Shown in pieces: positions 34,985 through 45,175 of a stretch of DNA of 64,000 nt. A program made the translations under genes and the position numbers. Source of the DNA: Molossus alvarezi (lineage: Eukaryota; Chordata; Mammalia; Chiroptera; Molossidae); the NCBI GenBank assembly GCA_037176705.1, contig CM073887.1, forward strand, positions 28,213,501 to 28,277,500. The letters run 5' to 3'. Below the pieces are notes generated by a model, which did no database searches, was not told the origin of the DNA, and saw only the letters and a program-made list of their open reading frames with translations. Within the stretch, counting starts at the first letter, position 1; every line of letters starts with the position of its first letter.

Positions 34985-35360
34985 AAATAAGAGTTGTACA
35001 GTATTATGAAGGTGCTAATGCCACTGAGTTGTACATTTATAAATGGTTAGAATAGTAAATTGTGTTATGTGAGTGTGTATATATATTAAATCCTCACCCA
35101 AGGATATTTTTCCATTTATCTTCAGATAGAGTGGGAAAGGGGGGAGAGAGAGAGAGAAACATTGATGTGAGAGAGACACATCATTTGGCTGCCTCCTGCA
35201 GGACCCTGACCAGGACTGGGGACCAATCTGCAACCGAGGTATGTACCCTTGACTGGAATTGAACCCTCGACTCTTTGGTCCATGAACCAACTCTCTAACC
35301 ACTGAACAGAACCAGCCAGGGTATTGTTATGTATCTTTTACCATAATAATTTTTTTTTAA
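34985..35360 (+). mobile_element. Old L1 3' end split by a SINE
   Basis: 'gtgctaatgccactgagttgtacatttataaatggttagaatagtaaattgtgttatgt' followed after the SINE by 'tgttatgtatcttttaccataataa' and a T/A run. This is the 3' terminus of an older mammalian L1. It is interrupted at the duplicated tgttatgt. Confidence 0.75.
35071..35324 (-). mobile_element. Bat VES-type SINE (long form)
   Basis: Minus copy with the tail box atcctcacccaagg at 35091-35104, a purine tract at 35138-35157 and the head ending in ccagccaggg at 35311-35320. Duplication tgttatgt at 35063-35070 and 35325-35332. Confidence 0.9.
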
Positions 35361-35499
35361 TTTAACATATGTAGAAATAATATTCTAAAATGTTAGTCCA
35401 CAAGTCCTAGTGTTCCCTGTAGTGGTTGGCTGGAGAAATGAAAAAAGCAAAAAGCAAGAGTGAATATACCACATCCCTCATCCCCACTACTGAAGGCCA

Positions 35500-35620
35500 G
35501 ACCTCCTGTGAGACAGACTTTACCCCAGAAAAAGCTATGACTTTAGAGGGAAACCAACATATTACCAGCTGTGTGATCTTGGGAAACTCACTTAGACCCC
35601 TAATGTTAGGTTTTCTATTT
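35500..35620 (+). repeat. MIR fragment
   Basis: 'gctgtgtgatcttgggaaactcacttagacccctaatg' is a good match to the MIR core word order. Confidence 0.6.
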
Positions 35621-35729
35621 TTTTTAATGGCAGTTAAAAAATTTTTTACATTTATTTATATCAAATATGTACTAGAATACTGTATATTCAACATTTTATA
35701 GTCCTGAGAATAGCTTCATTATATTTTAT

Positions 35730-36104
35730 ACTAAAACTTTTAAAATGAGAAAACAAATATTTTAAACACTTAACTAAATTTTCTAAGATCACTATATAAA
35801 AGGGGCAGATTCAGGATCTAAATCCATGACTACAGTCAGTACAAATCCTCATTCCACCCCCCCTAGAGATGATGGGAGGTATACCCTCAAGCAAAATGAT
35901 TGAGGCAATGTGTTATGCACAGTTACTAGCCAGAATAGATCCTTTCTGAAAACTGTGTAATGACAAGTTGTTTTTTGGTAATACATGGCATAATAAGTAG
36001 TTGATGAGTGAGGATTTTTCTTAGGGAGCAAATTTAGGATGACATTAAAAGCAGATGAATCTGCCAGTCTCGTCAACTCTCACTCTTATATTCTCTATTC
36101 ACAC

Positions 36105-36142
<38 letters not shown>

Positions 36143-36360
36143 AATAACAATCCTATGTTATGAAACCACAAGTAAAAGAATAATGGGTAACAGCATAATG
36201 AAAGTTGACTTTCTCACTTTACATAGCACAAAACTGAGACTTGGCAATTTTAAATGACTTACCCAAGATCACATAATTAGTATAGAGAAAACTGAATTTA
36301 GAACCTAGTCTTCTGACCCCCAGGCAGTGTGTTTTGCATCAGATCCTCTGTCTTAGAGAG
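35730..36360 (+). repeat. Two MIR-like stretches separated by a (CA)n tract
   Basis: 35735-35850 has 'aaaatgagaaaac', 'ctaagatcactatata' and 'gcagattcaggatctaaa'. 36200-36360 has 'aaaactgagacttggc', 'acttacccaagatcacataattag' and 'gaacctagtcttctgac'. Both follow the MIR 3' part in plus orientation. Confidence 0.6.
36106..36141. repeat. (CA)18 microsatellite
   Basis: Uninterrupted CA run after 'acacaa'. Confidence 0.95.
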
Positions 36361-39300
36361 AGTATAGGTAAAAGAGTAACATAGGCAAGAAAGAAACAAT
36401 AAAAAGACAGTTCACAAAAGGACAACGTATTGCCTGGAAGACCTATGCGGAAGACAGGCAATATCCACACTGACAGGTGTTATATTAATTAGAAATGGCA
36501 AGGGACCTTTTTTGCAGCAGGTGATATGGAAATGTCCTTGGCTCTGATTAGCACTGTGTCTGCTGGTAGCTCTTGAGTATCAAGATGCATACCTATAGAG
36601 TTTCTACCTGCTTTAGAGTTTTTTCATTCCACTATTTACCTATTTAGTGAAGACAACTGGAATGCATTACATTAAGTGGAATTAATGTGGGAAACAGTTC
36701 TCCATAAATCTCTTGTATTTCTGCCTATCTAGCTGGCAGAGGTGCCATCTGTCTGTGTTCCATACTATCTTTCCAAGGATGTTATATAGAGAAGAGCTTT
36801 GGAAGGAAAGAGTATCTCCCCATAGAGCACAGGTCAGGCGTGCTTCCTGGCCATCATAATTGATTTGGGTTCCCCAAGCTTAGGGTTTCCCTCCTGTTAC
36901 ACAGTCCATTGAGTGTAAAGACATCAGCTAGCTCTCTCCCATTGCCCAGTGTGAATTGGGCCATAGAGAACAAGCACAAACATTGATACTCTGACTACTG
37001 CTTTTGCTATAAGTAATAAACTGTCTTTGTCTCTGATTCATAAGTCTTATGACCTCAGCCAGCATCAATGACACAGGGACCAAACCATGTAATGGTGGAC
37101 AACACATGTGCCATACAGTGAAGGAGGTCAGGTGAGTGTCGTAGTTTGGCAGAAGGAGATTGAGGATAGTCACAGTTAGGTACTTTTTACAATGCCTTCG
37201 ATCTTTAACAAGGACTAAAGCTGAGCTCTTTCAGCTGGTGTGTAATCATCAAACCTCTCATTTTAAATGACTGTGAATCAAGATTAGTTCAATCATGCAA
37301 CCTGCCTGTAATGATGAGGTAACTTACATATTGGTAAGTAAATGGCAAAAGTGATTGCAACAAGGAAAAAGTGAACTGCAATTTATTACTTCTTTCACCG
37401 TCACTCAGGTGTTCTGACCTCTGGGTGGAATGCCACATCAGAGGGAATTAGACTCCATTGTAAGACGCATAATGAGAAAAAATAGATTTTTCCCACAGGA
37501 CAAGATTTTGTGAACACCTGAAATGCTGATTGTTGCAATATTCCAAAGAAAATGTACTTTAATCTTAACATGAGAGTGTGAAGAAAAAATCGTCTGGAAA
37601 TTGGCACATAAAAGAAGTTTAAATGATTATTTATAACTGAAAATGTTTTCTAATAGAAAATTATTTCCTCCTGAGAGTTTATTCTGAATATCATGTTAGA
37701 AAATTTTTCATGGTTATCTCTTACTATTTTAGTTGTTAAATAATGAATGGTGTTCTTTAAGGCTGTAGAAGGAGTGAGGTGAATGCATGACATTTCAGTT
37801 TAGTGTTCTTTTACTAAGGATATGGTATACTTGGAAATTACTGTTCTATCACCCTTAGCACGGATAAAATTTTGCCATTCTGCCTGGCATAAATGTCAAC
37901 AGTAAGAAGTCCTTTACATCCTACTGAATTTTCTCATCCATACAGTCAGCCTCCATAATTTGTGAGTAATCACTTGTCCAATGAACTAGTCTACTGTGTC
38001 CTTCCATGATTTCTCCAGTCGCCCCTGTGTCTCAATGGACAGAGGGATTCAGTGGCAACGCTATGAGGGGTCTCTCCACTGGACCGCAGGGAGGAAGAGG
38101 GTAAAGTCTATGTGCCATTCAGTGTGTTGCAAAGGGTGGTGAGATGGTTGAGACATGAACAAATATTTATTCCACATGTGAACGTTTTATGGCACATCAA
38201 GATGAAAATCAAAATGCTATTTTTGACAAAAGGAAAAAATCTTTTGAAATTTCAGCCATGGACTTAAGGGAACTTTTTCCTTTTTTCATCCATGGTTTTA
38301 GCAGCAGCAATGGACACTCCAACAGAAACTAGTTAGGAAGGAGGTAGAGGTTAGTTAACGGGCCTGAGAATTAGGAATATTCATCATGTTTAAAGCCATT
38401 TGTAATTTGAAATCCGCTTTCAGTTTCAAAGTTTCCTGAGTGTTCTTGTGTCATCCATCCATTCAGCTGTGGCTTCGTGGGTGTGGCAGGGAAATATTTT
38501 TCTCAGGCTAAATCCAGAACAGAAGAATAAAATTCTGTTCTGCTTTGCATTTATGAGAATGCAGTTTATGAGGGTTTATCACCTGGCATAAAGCACTCCT
38601 TAAAACACCATTTTTGCATAAGAAAAATAGCCTTTTATTAAACACATAACACTTTGGCCATATTTTAGTATTTCATATGAATGTACCCAGGTGGCTAATA
38701 ATATATTACTTCTCAATTGAAAAAGCTTTTGTTATGTAAAAATGTAAACTCTCGTGTTCACAGGCATAAAAGATGATGAAATATTTTTACAAAAATATGC
38801 AATACCTTCCTAATGTTAAATATATTTTCGGATCTGATAAAGCATGAGTGAAAGAGAACCCCATGCCCATAAGCACCCAGCTTTGTTCTGTCAAGCAGTT
38901 TAAAAGGCCCCAAAAAAGGTTTTGGTTCTCTTGTGTAAACTTCTACCGTCAACTGGGAAAGACTCATGTTTGTGTCAAGGGCCTGAAAAATGATTAAAAT
39001 ATGTCTTTGCAATTTTCAGTTGACTCTACTCATTAAGGCCAACATGAAAACAGATGCAGATCTCCTCCAGTTTTTTCTGAAGCAACAGGAGTCAGACTAG
39101 AACCTCTTTGTTGACACCAGGTGGATAGCGCAGACCAGCGTGCTGGTTTCAGTAAGCATACAGCCTTCCCATGTCTTCAGAGCATGCACATGCAGACCAC
39201 CAGAGACACTTGAAGAAGCCGAGAGCTCTGGGAGGTGACCTGAAAGAATGGGCATTGCCATAGGAGCCTTCTACTGAAAGGGCACTTAGATACCAGGACT

Positions 39301-40010
39301 CTATTTGGGGGGCTGACAAGCAGGAGGAGCCCCCCTTGCACATCCCATGAACACAGTGGCTCTGCCTTTGTGCCTGAGCTACAAGGATGTGGTCTAAAGC
39401 GGTTTAGACACAGACCTAGACTCATTTCTCTACTTTCACATACATTAGGTGTGGTTCGTTTATATGTCAAATGCAACTGAATGCGTGAGATCCATCATAA
39501 ATGTATTAGGCCTTTCACTTTTGTGTACTAAGAAAAAAAAAACTAAACAGAGATGTAGTATTGAAAAGGCGTGAACAAAGTGAATTATATTTATGCAAGA
39601 ATTTATTTGTAATGAAAAACAATTTCTTGCCCATTCATACCCAAAAACTATTTGTTGACTGTAATAGAATAAAAGCATTCCAGGTGAGTACTTTGGAATT
39701 TTTTGTTCTGTTTCTTAGATGTGATATAACAGTATCATTTAGTATTGATTTTTTTTTTACAGCTTTTAGTCTCTATAAAATATACTACTTTTTTGTTTGT
39801 TTCTTTCTTTACATTATATCCCTTAGGATCATAACATCCTATTTATTTTAGGCATCACGACCCATTTCAGCATGATTCTTTGCAGTCTGGGAAGAGCTAG
39901 GTTGGGAGCAATATCATAAATGTTTTAAACATTTCAGTCCTAGCACATATACCACTACAGTATATCACAAGAGTAAAAAAAAAAAAAATGAATAAAAATG
40001 TTAAAGAACT
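36361..40010. other. Long spacer, no gene recognised
   Basis: 3.6 kb without a repeat that I can name. Slightly GC-richer islands are at 37990-38110 and 39060-39420. Frames of up to ~99 codons occur but have no domains and no splice-flanked structure that I trust. Confidence 0.4.
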
Positions 40011-40014
40011 GACA

Positions 40015-40640
40015 AGGGCTACTTCGGAGCAATCGCATAGAGGGATGGGTTTAGCATTATCTAGACAATTGCACCAATATATCTTTGTTGAGTGCAGAAT
40101 ACGTTAGACACTCTCCTGGGTGATGGCACTGTAACAATGAGCAAGCAGGTTCCCCATTGCCATAGCTGTCACACTCTACTGGAGCAAATGGGCAATCAAC
40201 CAATCAATCGATATTATAGTATCACGTGTTCATAATAGCCAGTGAGATACAGATGCATGGGTTGGGGTAATAAAAATGAAAATGAAGAGTGGGGAGGCTA
40301 CTATAAGTAGTCTGGTCAGAGAAGGCTTCACTGAGAGGGTGGCATTTGATTCGAGTAGTAAAGTGAAGAAGGAAAATGTGTATTTGTAGGGAAGGTGTGT
40401 GCAGTTGAGGGAACAGCAAGGGTCCTGATCAGGAGTGTGCTTGCCATGTTCAGGGCCTTTGGGGAGACTAGTTGGGATTAGGGATGGAAAGAATGACCAT
40501 GAAAAGAGAATGAAACACCAGCCCGGGGTCAGATCATGTGGAACCTTTTAACTCATAGTAAGAACTTTAATTTTTTCTAAAAATAAGGGGAACGCAATAG
40601 AGGGCTTTGAGCATAAGAGTGATACAATCTGATTTAATAT
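40015..40640 (+). repeat. Ancient LINE-type (L2/CR1-like) repeat
   Basis: Co-linear with a common mammal-wide repeat: 'gatggcactgtaacaatgagcaagcag', 'gtcacactctactggagcaaatgg', 'ggtcagagaaggcttcactgagagggtgg', 'agggaacagcaagggtcctgatcagg', 'ggtcagatcatgtggaacc' and 'gggctttgagcataagagtgata'. I recall this block as an ancient LINE repeat; the exact family is uncertain. Confidence 0.5.
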
Positions 40641-40745
40641 ATATTTATATTAAATATATATTACAATATATATTTTATATATGTATTTATTTATTCTTTA
40701 CATATTTATGTTTATATATTTAATATATATTTAATATACATTTAT
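40641..40745. repeat. AT-only low-complexity tract
   Basis: Nearly pure A/T, with several imperfect palindromes of the type tttaatatatattaaa. Low complexity only. Confidence 0.8.
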
Positions 40746-40797
40746 AACTTCATTGAGGTGTAACTGACATACTATAAACTGTAACTGTTTAAAATTT

Positions 40798-41051
40798 GAT
40801 AATTTTTTTTTAATCCTCATCCGAGGACATTTTTCCATATATCTTGAGACAGAGTGAGAGGGAGAGAGGGAGGAAGAGAGAGAGAGAAACACCGACCTGA
40901 GAGAGACACATCAAGTGATTGCCACCCACACAACCCCGACCGAGACACGGGACAAACTGCAATTGAGGTGCGTGCCCTTAGCGGGAACTGAACCAGGGTC
41001 TCTCTGGTCCACAGGCCGATGCTCCAACTGCTGAGCCAAACCAGCCAGGGC
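40798..41051 (-). mobile_element. Bat VES-type SINE (long form)
   Basis: Tail box aatcctcatccgagg at 40812-40826, purine tract 40852-40888, head ending ccagccagggc at 41041-41051. Duplication aaaattt at 40791-40797 and 41052-41058. B-box and A-box words are conserved. Confidence 0.9.
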
Positions 41052-41608
41052 AAAATTTAATAAATTATAACATGGCTATAAACCTGTTGAAAATGTAATT
41101 GCCATCAATAGAGTGAACATAACCTTCCCCCCAAAGATTTCCTTGTGCCCCTGTATAGTTCCTCTACCCTGCCCCTTCCCACCACCCTCATCCCTAGGCT
41201 TAATCTACTTTCCATTTCTCGATATTAGTTTGAATGCTATAGAATTTGGACATTCCATTCCAGAACTGGAATATTACAAAAAGTGTGTACACTTCTTTGT
41301 CTGGCTTCTCAGTCCAGCACGGTTACTTTAAGAGTGATCTACGTTGTTGTGTGGTCCAGGGGTTCAATCCTTTTTATTGCTGAGTAATATTCTATTTCTT
41401 AGATGATCCTCAGTTTATTTTTTGATCTGTTAAAGTACGTTTAGATTGTTTTCATATTTTTTGAGATCATAAATAAGGCTGCCATGAACATTTGTGTACA
41501 AGTGTCTGTATGGACATATTCTTTCATTTCTCTTGGGTAAAATATCTAAGAGTAGAATGGCTGAGACATATGGTAGATGTATATTTAACTTGTTAAGAAA
41601 CTACCACA

Positions 41609-41734
41609 CTGCCTTGGCTGGTTTGGCTCAGAAGTTGGAGTGTCAGCCTGCGGACCAGAGAGTCCCGGGTTTGGTTCCCGCTAGGCCCTAGGGGCTAGGG
41701 GCACGTACCAGGAAAAAAACAAAAACAAAAAAAA
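41609..41734 (+). mobile_element. Short head-only SINE
   Basis: tRNA-like head only. It starts tgccttggctggtttggctca, has B-box gggtttggttccc, a small internal duplication (taggccctaggggctagggg) and ends GGGGCACGTACCAGG, then an A-rich tail with C interruptions. An 11-bp duplication aaactaccaca at 41598-41608 and 41735-41745 proves insertion as a short unit. Confidence 0.88.
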
Positions 41735-41745
41735 AAACTACCACA

Positions 41746-41960
41746 TACAAAATTGTCACAGGATGTAAAGTATAGGAAATATATACTCAATAATATAATA
41801 TTGTAATAACTCTATATGCTATCAGGAGGTACTAGACTTATCAGGGGGATCACTTTGTAAATTATATAAATGTCTAACCATTATGCTGTACACATAAAAC
41901 TAATATAATATTGAATGTTAAGTGTAACTAAAAAAATTTTTTAAAAAAAAAAAATATGGT
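41746..41960 (+). mobile_element. L1 3' UTR-like piece, nested
   Basis: 'actagacttatcaggggg', 'ttatgctgtacacataaaactaatataatattgaatgttaagtgtaac' followed by A-rich sequence. I recall this as the 3' end of an older laurasiatherian L1. It interrupts the minus-strand L1. No clear duplication was identified. Confidence 0.5.
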
Positions 41961-41991
41961 GCTATATCCTCTAAGTAAAATTAAAAGTCTT

Positions 41992-42089
41992 TTTTTTTTT
42001 TCTGGTACATGCCCCTAGAGGGAACCAAACCTGGATCTCTCTGGTCCACAGGCTGACGCTCCAACCTATGAGCCAAACCAGCCAGGGCA
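41992..42089 (-). mobile_element. Short head-only SINE
   Basis: Minus copy of about 98 bp. In sense it starts gccctggctggtttggctca and ends CTAGGGGCATGTACCAG, then directly A10 or longer. It has no middle domain, tract or tail box. A 15-bp duplication aaaattaaaagtctt at 41977-41991 and 42090-42104. Confidence 0.9.
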
Positions 42090-42540
42090 AAAATTAAAAG
42101 TCTTAAAAAAAATAAAAAACACAGAAACTTCCAAAGTGGTTGTACTATTATACATTCCCACAGTGTATGAGGGTTCCTATTTCCTCATATCCTGCCAATA
42201 GTTATAATGGTCAATTATTTTTGTTTATTATTTTTAAATTTCAGCCATTCTAATAAGTATATAGTGCTATCTCACTATGGTTTTAATTTTCATTTCCCTA
42301 ATGATGGACTAATGGTGTTGACCATGTTTCACATGCTTATTTGTCATTTGAATGTCTTCTTTGGTGAAGAGTCTATCAAACCATTGCACATATTTGAGTT
42401 GTTTGTTCTTATTATTGATATTGAAGTTTCTTGGTAAAACCAGGACAGAAGTCCTTGATCTGATATGTGATTTGCAAGTATTTTTCTCTTCATTTTTACT
42501 GGTGTCTTTTTTTCCCATTGTCAGCTACTTACTTTATTTA

Positions 42541-43365
42541 TTTATTAATTATTTTTTTAATTGTTGACAGTATGTGAAGGGTATGCTGAGACATAGAATA
42601 TTACCTTACTATTTTTTCCTTCATATAACTAAAATTCTGTTTTAAAAGTATTCTTTTAATTCAATTCCAAGGGCTCTATGAAGGATATGGATAGTGTATC
42701 ACCTTTCAAATAATCGGCAGGCCCCCGATTATTTGAGATGCTCTTGTCCCTCGCCATTCTATGAATGACTTAGAATTGGACAAGTATTTTTGAGTTGCCT
42801 GTTAGAAATCTAAGTAGAGATGCTAAGTAGGTAGATGGAGATGATGAGAAAGAAGTTGGACACATGATTCTGAAATTCAATGGAGAGATCAGAGAGTTAT
42901 GAATTCAGATGACTTTATCCTATTGGTTGCTCTTAAGCCCATACAACTGGAGGAGCTCTCCAATGAGTATAGATAGAGAAGAGAAGAAACCTAAAAGGTA
43001 TTCCCCTAGAGCACTGCAACTTTTAGGGATCTGAAAAGGAGAATTCAGCAAAAAGGATGTTACAAGCATTAATGGAAGTGAAAGTAGCATTGTGAGAGAA
43101 AGAAGCAATACAAAGTAATTGACTTTGATTGTTAAGTGATACTAAGAACTCATTGAACCACAATTAGTAATCACAAGCAATACTCTTTGGATGGGAAAGA
43201 AAGAAAATGGAGCAGTTGCACAACTAACAAAATTATCATTTAGTACTTCTGTAAGTTCACATGATCACTCATCACTTATTAAATATTCTTTATCATCAAT
43301 AAAATGTATATGTAATATACATTTCAATTTTTTATGTCTTTTAAGTTTGCATTTTACTTACTTTA
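42541..43365. other. Spacer, nothing recognised
   Basis: No named repeat. Contains a local palindrome-like 'aataatcgg...ccgattattt' at 42710-42735. Confidence 0.4.
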
Positions 43366-43369
43366 TTGT

Positions 43370-43610
43370 CAGCAAGCAGCAGAGAGATAGCTGGGTATCA
43401 GGCAGATAGGGTCAATAAGTATTTGTTGATTGCATGAATACATTAATGAAATAATGACTACTGAATGAATTTAGCTGAATAAACACTGACCTTGTAGCAG
43501 AAACTGAGGGGCCGCAAGTTAACTGGAGCTATTGAGTGAATCACTTCACTCATCGTTATCTGTTTCATCTGTAAAAATAGAAAGTTCAAAAAGTAGCTGT
43601 TGGATCTGGC
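43370..43610 (+). repeat. L2-end-like and MIR-like fragments
   Basis: 43408-43440 'gggtcaataagtatttgttgattgcatgaata' resembles the L2 3' end. 43480-43600 'gtagcagaaactgaggggccgcaagtta' to 'gttatctgtttcatctgtaaaaatag' resembles a MIR core. Confidence 0.45.
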
Positions 43611-43884
43611 ATTTCATGATGCTCTGATCACTCATGTTCACAAATCTCTCTATACAGTGTTATGTTTAAAATATTGATTTGATAAAATGTATAACTTTAT
43701 GCAGTAAAATGCAGTGATATTTTAAAAATTAAACACATGTGACTGGTCATATTTCTCATCATCTTAAAGAAATTCACATTTGAAGACCATTGGAAGTCAT
43801 GAAAATAAAATGTTATTCTAAACATAATAGTTTAATAAAAGTTAACACGTATTAACTAGATAGAGGCTAGAATTTTGACATAAG

Positions 43885-44100
43885 TTTCTCATTTAATTCT
43901 TACAGTGAAGATACTCAATGATAAGCACTATTGTTATTTACCTTTTACAATTGCAGAGACAGACACAGAAAAGTTAAGTAAGCTTCTCAAGATTACCAGC
44001 TAATCAAATGATAGAGCCAGGACTCAAGCTTTGCGATTTCCAATGTGAGAATCTATGCCTCCTGTACATGCTGCTCTCTGTACCTCCCCACAACTATAGG
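43885..44100 (+). repeat. MIR element
   Basis: 'ctcatttaattcttacag', 'ttatttaccttttacaattgcagagac', 'agttaagtaagcttctcaagatta', 'gagccaggactcaagc' give a clear co-linear MIR. Confidence 0.75.
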
Positions 44101-44167
44101 CTCGGAAAAGGGAGAGGATTTAAACACAATTTTTTTTCTAAAGCACTTGTCGAATGGAAAACATAGT

Positions 44168-45013
44168 ATATATTTTTTTATTTATTATTAACACTATTAC
44201 AAATGTCCCCCTATCCCCCCGTACTTTACCCATCTCCACCCAGCGCCCTATGCCATGCCTTCTGGCCATTGCCACACTGTTGTCTGTGTCCATGGGCTAG
44301 GTATATACATTCTTTGGCTAATCTCTTCACCTTCTTCCATCCAATCCCCCCATACCCCTCTCCTCTGACCCCTGTCAGTCTTTTCCATGTATCCATGCCT
44401 CTGGTTCTATTTTGTTCATCAATTTACTTTGTTCATTAGATTCCACATACAAGTGAGATCATATGGTATTTGTCTTTCTCTGCCTGGCTTATTTCACTTA
44501 GCATAATACTTTCCAGGTCCATCCACACCATTACAAAGGATGATAAGTCCTTTTTTATAGCCTTATAGTATTCCACTGTGTAAATGTACCGGAGTTTTCA
44601 TCCATTCATCTACTGAAAGGCACTTGGGTTGTTTCCAGATCTTGGCTATTGTAAATAATGCTGCTACAAACATAGGGGCAATTTAAAAGTGGGCAAAGGA
44701 TCTGAATAGATACTTCTCCAAAGAGAACATACAGATGGCCAATAGATATATGAAAAAATGTTCAATGTCACTAATCGCCAGAGATGCAAATGAAAATCAC
44801 AATGACATATCACCTTACACCTGTCAGAATGGCTACCATCAGTAAATCAACAAAAAGTGCTGGTGAGGATGTGGAGAAAAGGGAACCCTAGTGCACAGTT
44901 GGTAGGAATGCAGACTGGTGTAGCCACTGTGGAAAGCAGTAGGGGGTTTCCTCAAAATATTAAAAATGGAACTGCCTTGTTACCCAGCGATCCCACTTCT
45001 GGGAATATATGCT
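44168..45013. mobile_element. L1 with 5' inversion (second clear case)
   Basis: 44168-44680 is on minus: poly-A side, C-rich 3' UTR and ORF2 C-terminus up to '...gctacaaacataggggca'. 44681-45013 is on plus and gives the upstream ORF2 part ('gtgggcaaaggatctgaatag', 'ctgtcagaatggctacc', 'ggaatgcagactggtgtagcc') up to 'gctaagaatcc'. The two parts are adjacent in ORF2, so one insertion flipped its 5' end. It is older than the copy at 19247. I could not find a convincing duplication. Confidence 0.85.
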
Positions 45014-45175
45014 AAGAATCCTCACACTTGGTGCCCCAATCCTGCAGACATCCAATTTTGTAGGCATCTGTGTTCCAATCCTGTAGGCGCCCCAGCAGTG
45101 CCCCTACCTGCAGACACCTTGTGCCTCAATCCTGCAAACACCTGGTGCCCCAATCCTTAGAATCCTCTTCTGTGC
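45014..45175. repeat. Degenerate minisatellite-like block
   Basis: The word ccaatcctg or a variant recurs about five times (near 45035, 45075, 45127 and 45149, with a decayed copy near 45105), each followed by 'cagaca' or 'taggc'. Spacing is irregular (20-40 bp). It abuts the 5' end of the inverted L1. 'agaatcctc' bounds it on both sides (45015 and 45159). Confidence 0.6.

Larger units (their letters stand above)
40746..42540 (-). mobile_element. Old L1 3' half with four later insertions
   Basis: Reverse-view words run from the 3' UTR ('gaggtgtaactgacata', 'ccaaagatttccttgtgcccctg') into the ORF2 C-terminus ('ctgagtaatattctatt', 'aaggctgccatgaac', 'ttccaaagtggttgtactatta', 'tgccaatagttataatgg', 'tttcatttccctaatgatgga'). 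It is interrupted by a long SINE (40798-41051), a short SINE (41609-41734), an L1 3' UTR piece (about 41746-41960) and another short SINE (41992-42089). Frames are decayed. Confidence 0.75.

Noticed and set aside
36106..36141. Regular short repeats as a possible CRISPR
   Set aside because: A simple CA dinucleotide run without spacers, in a mammalian genome.
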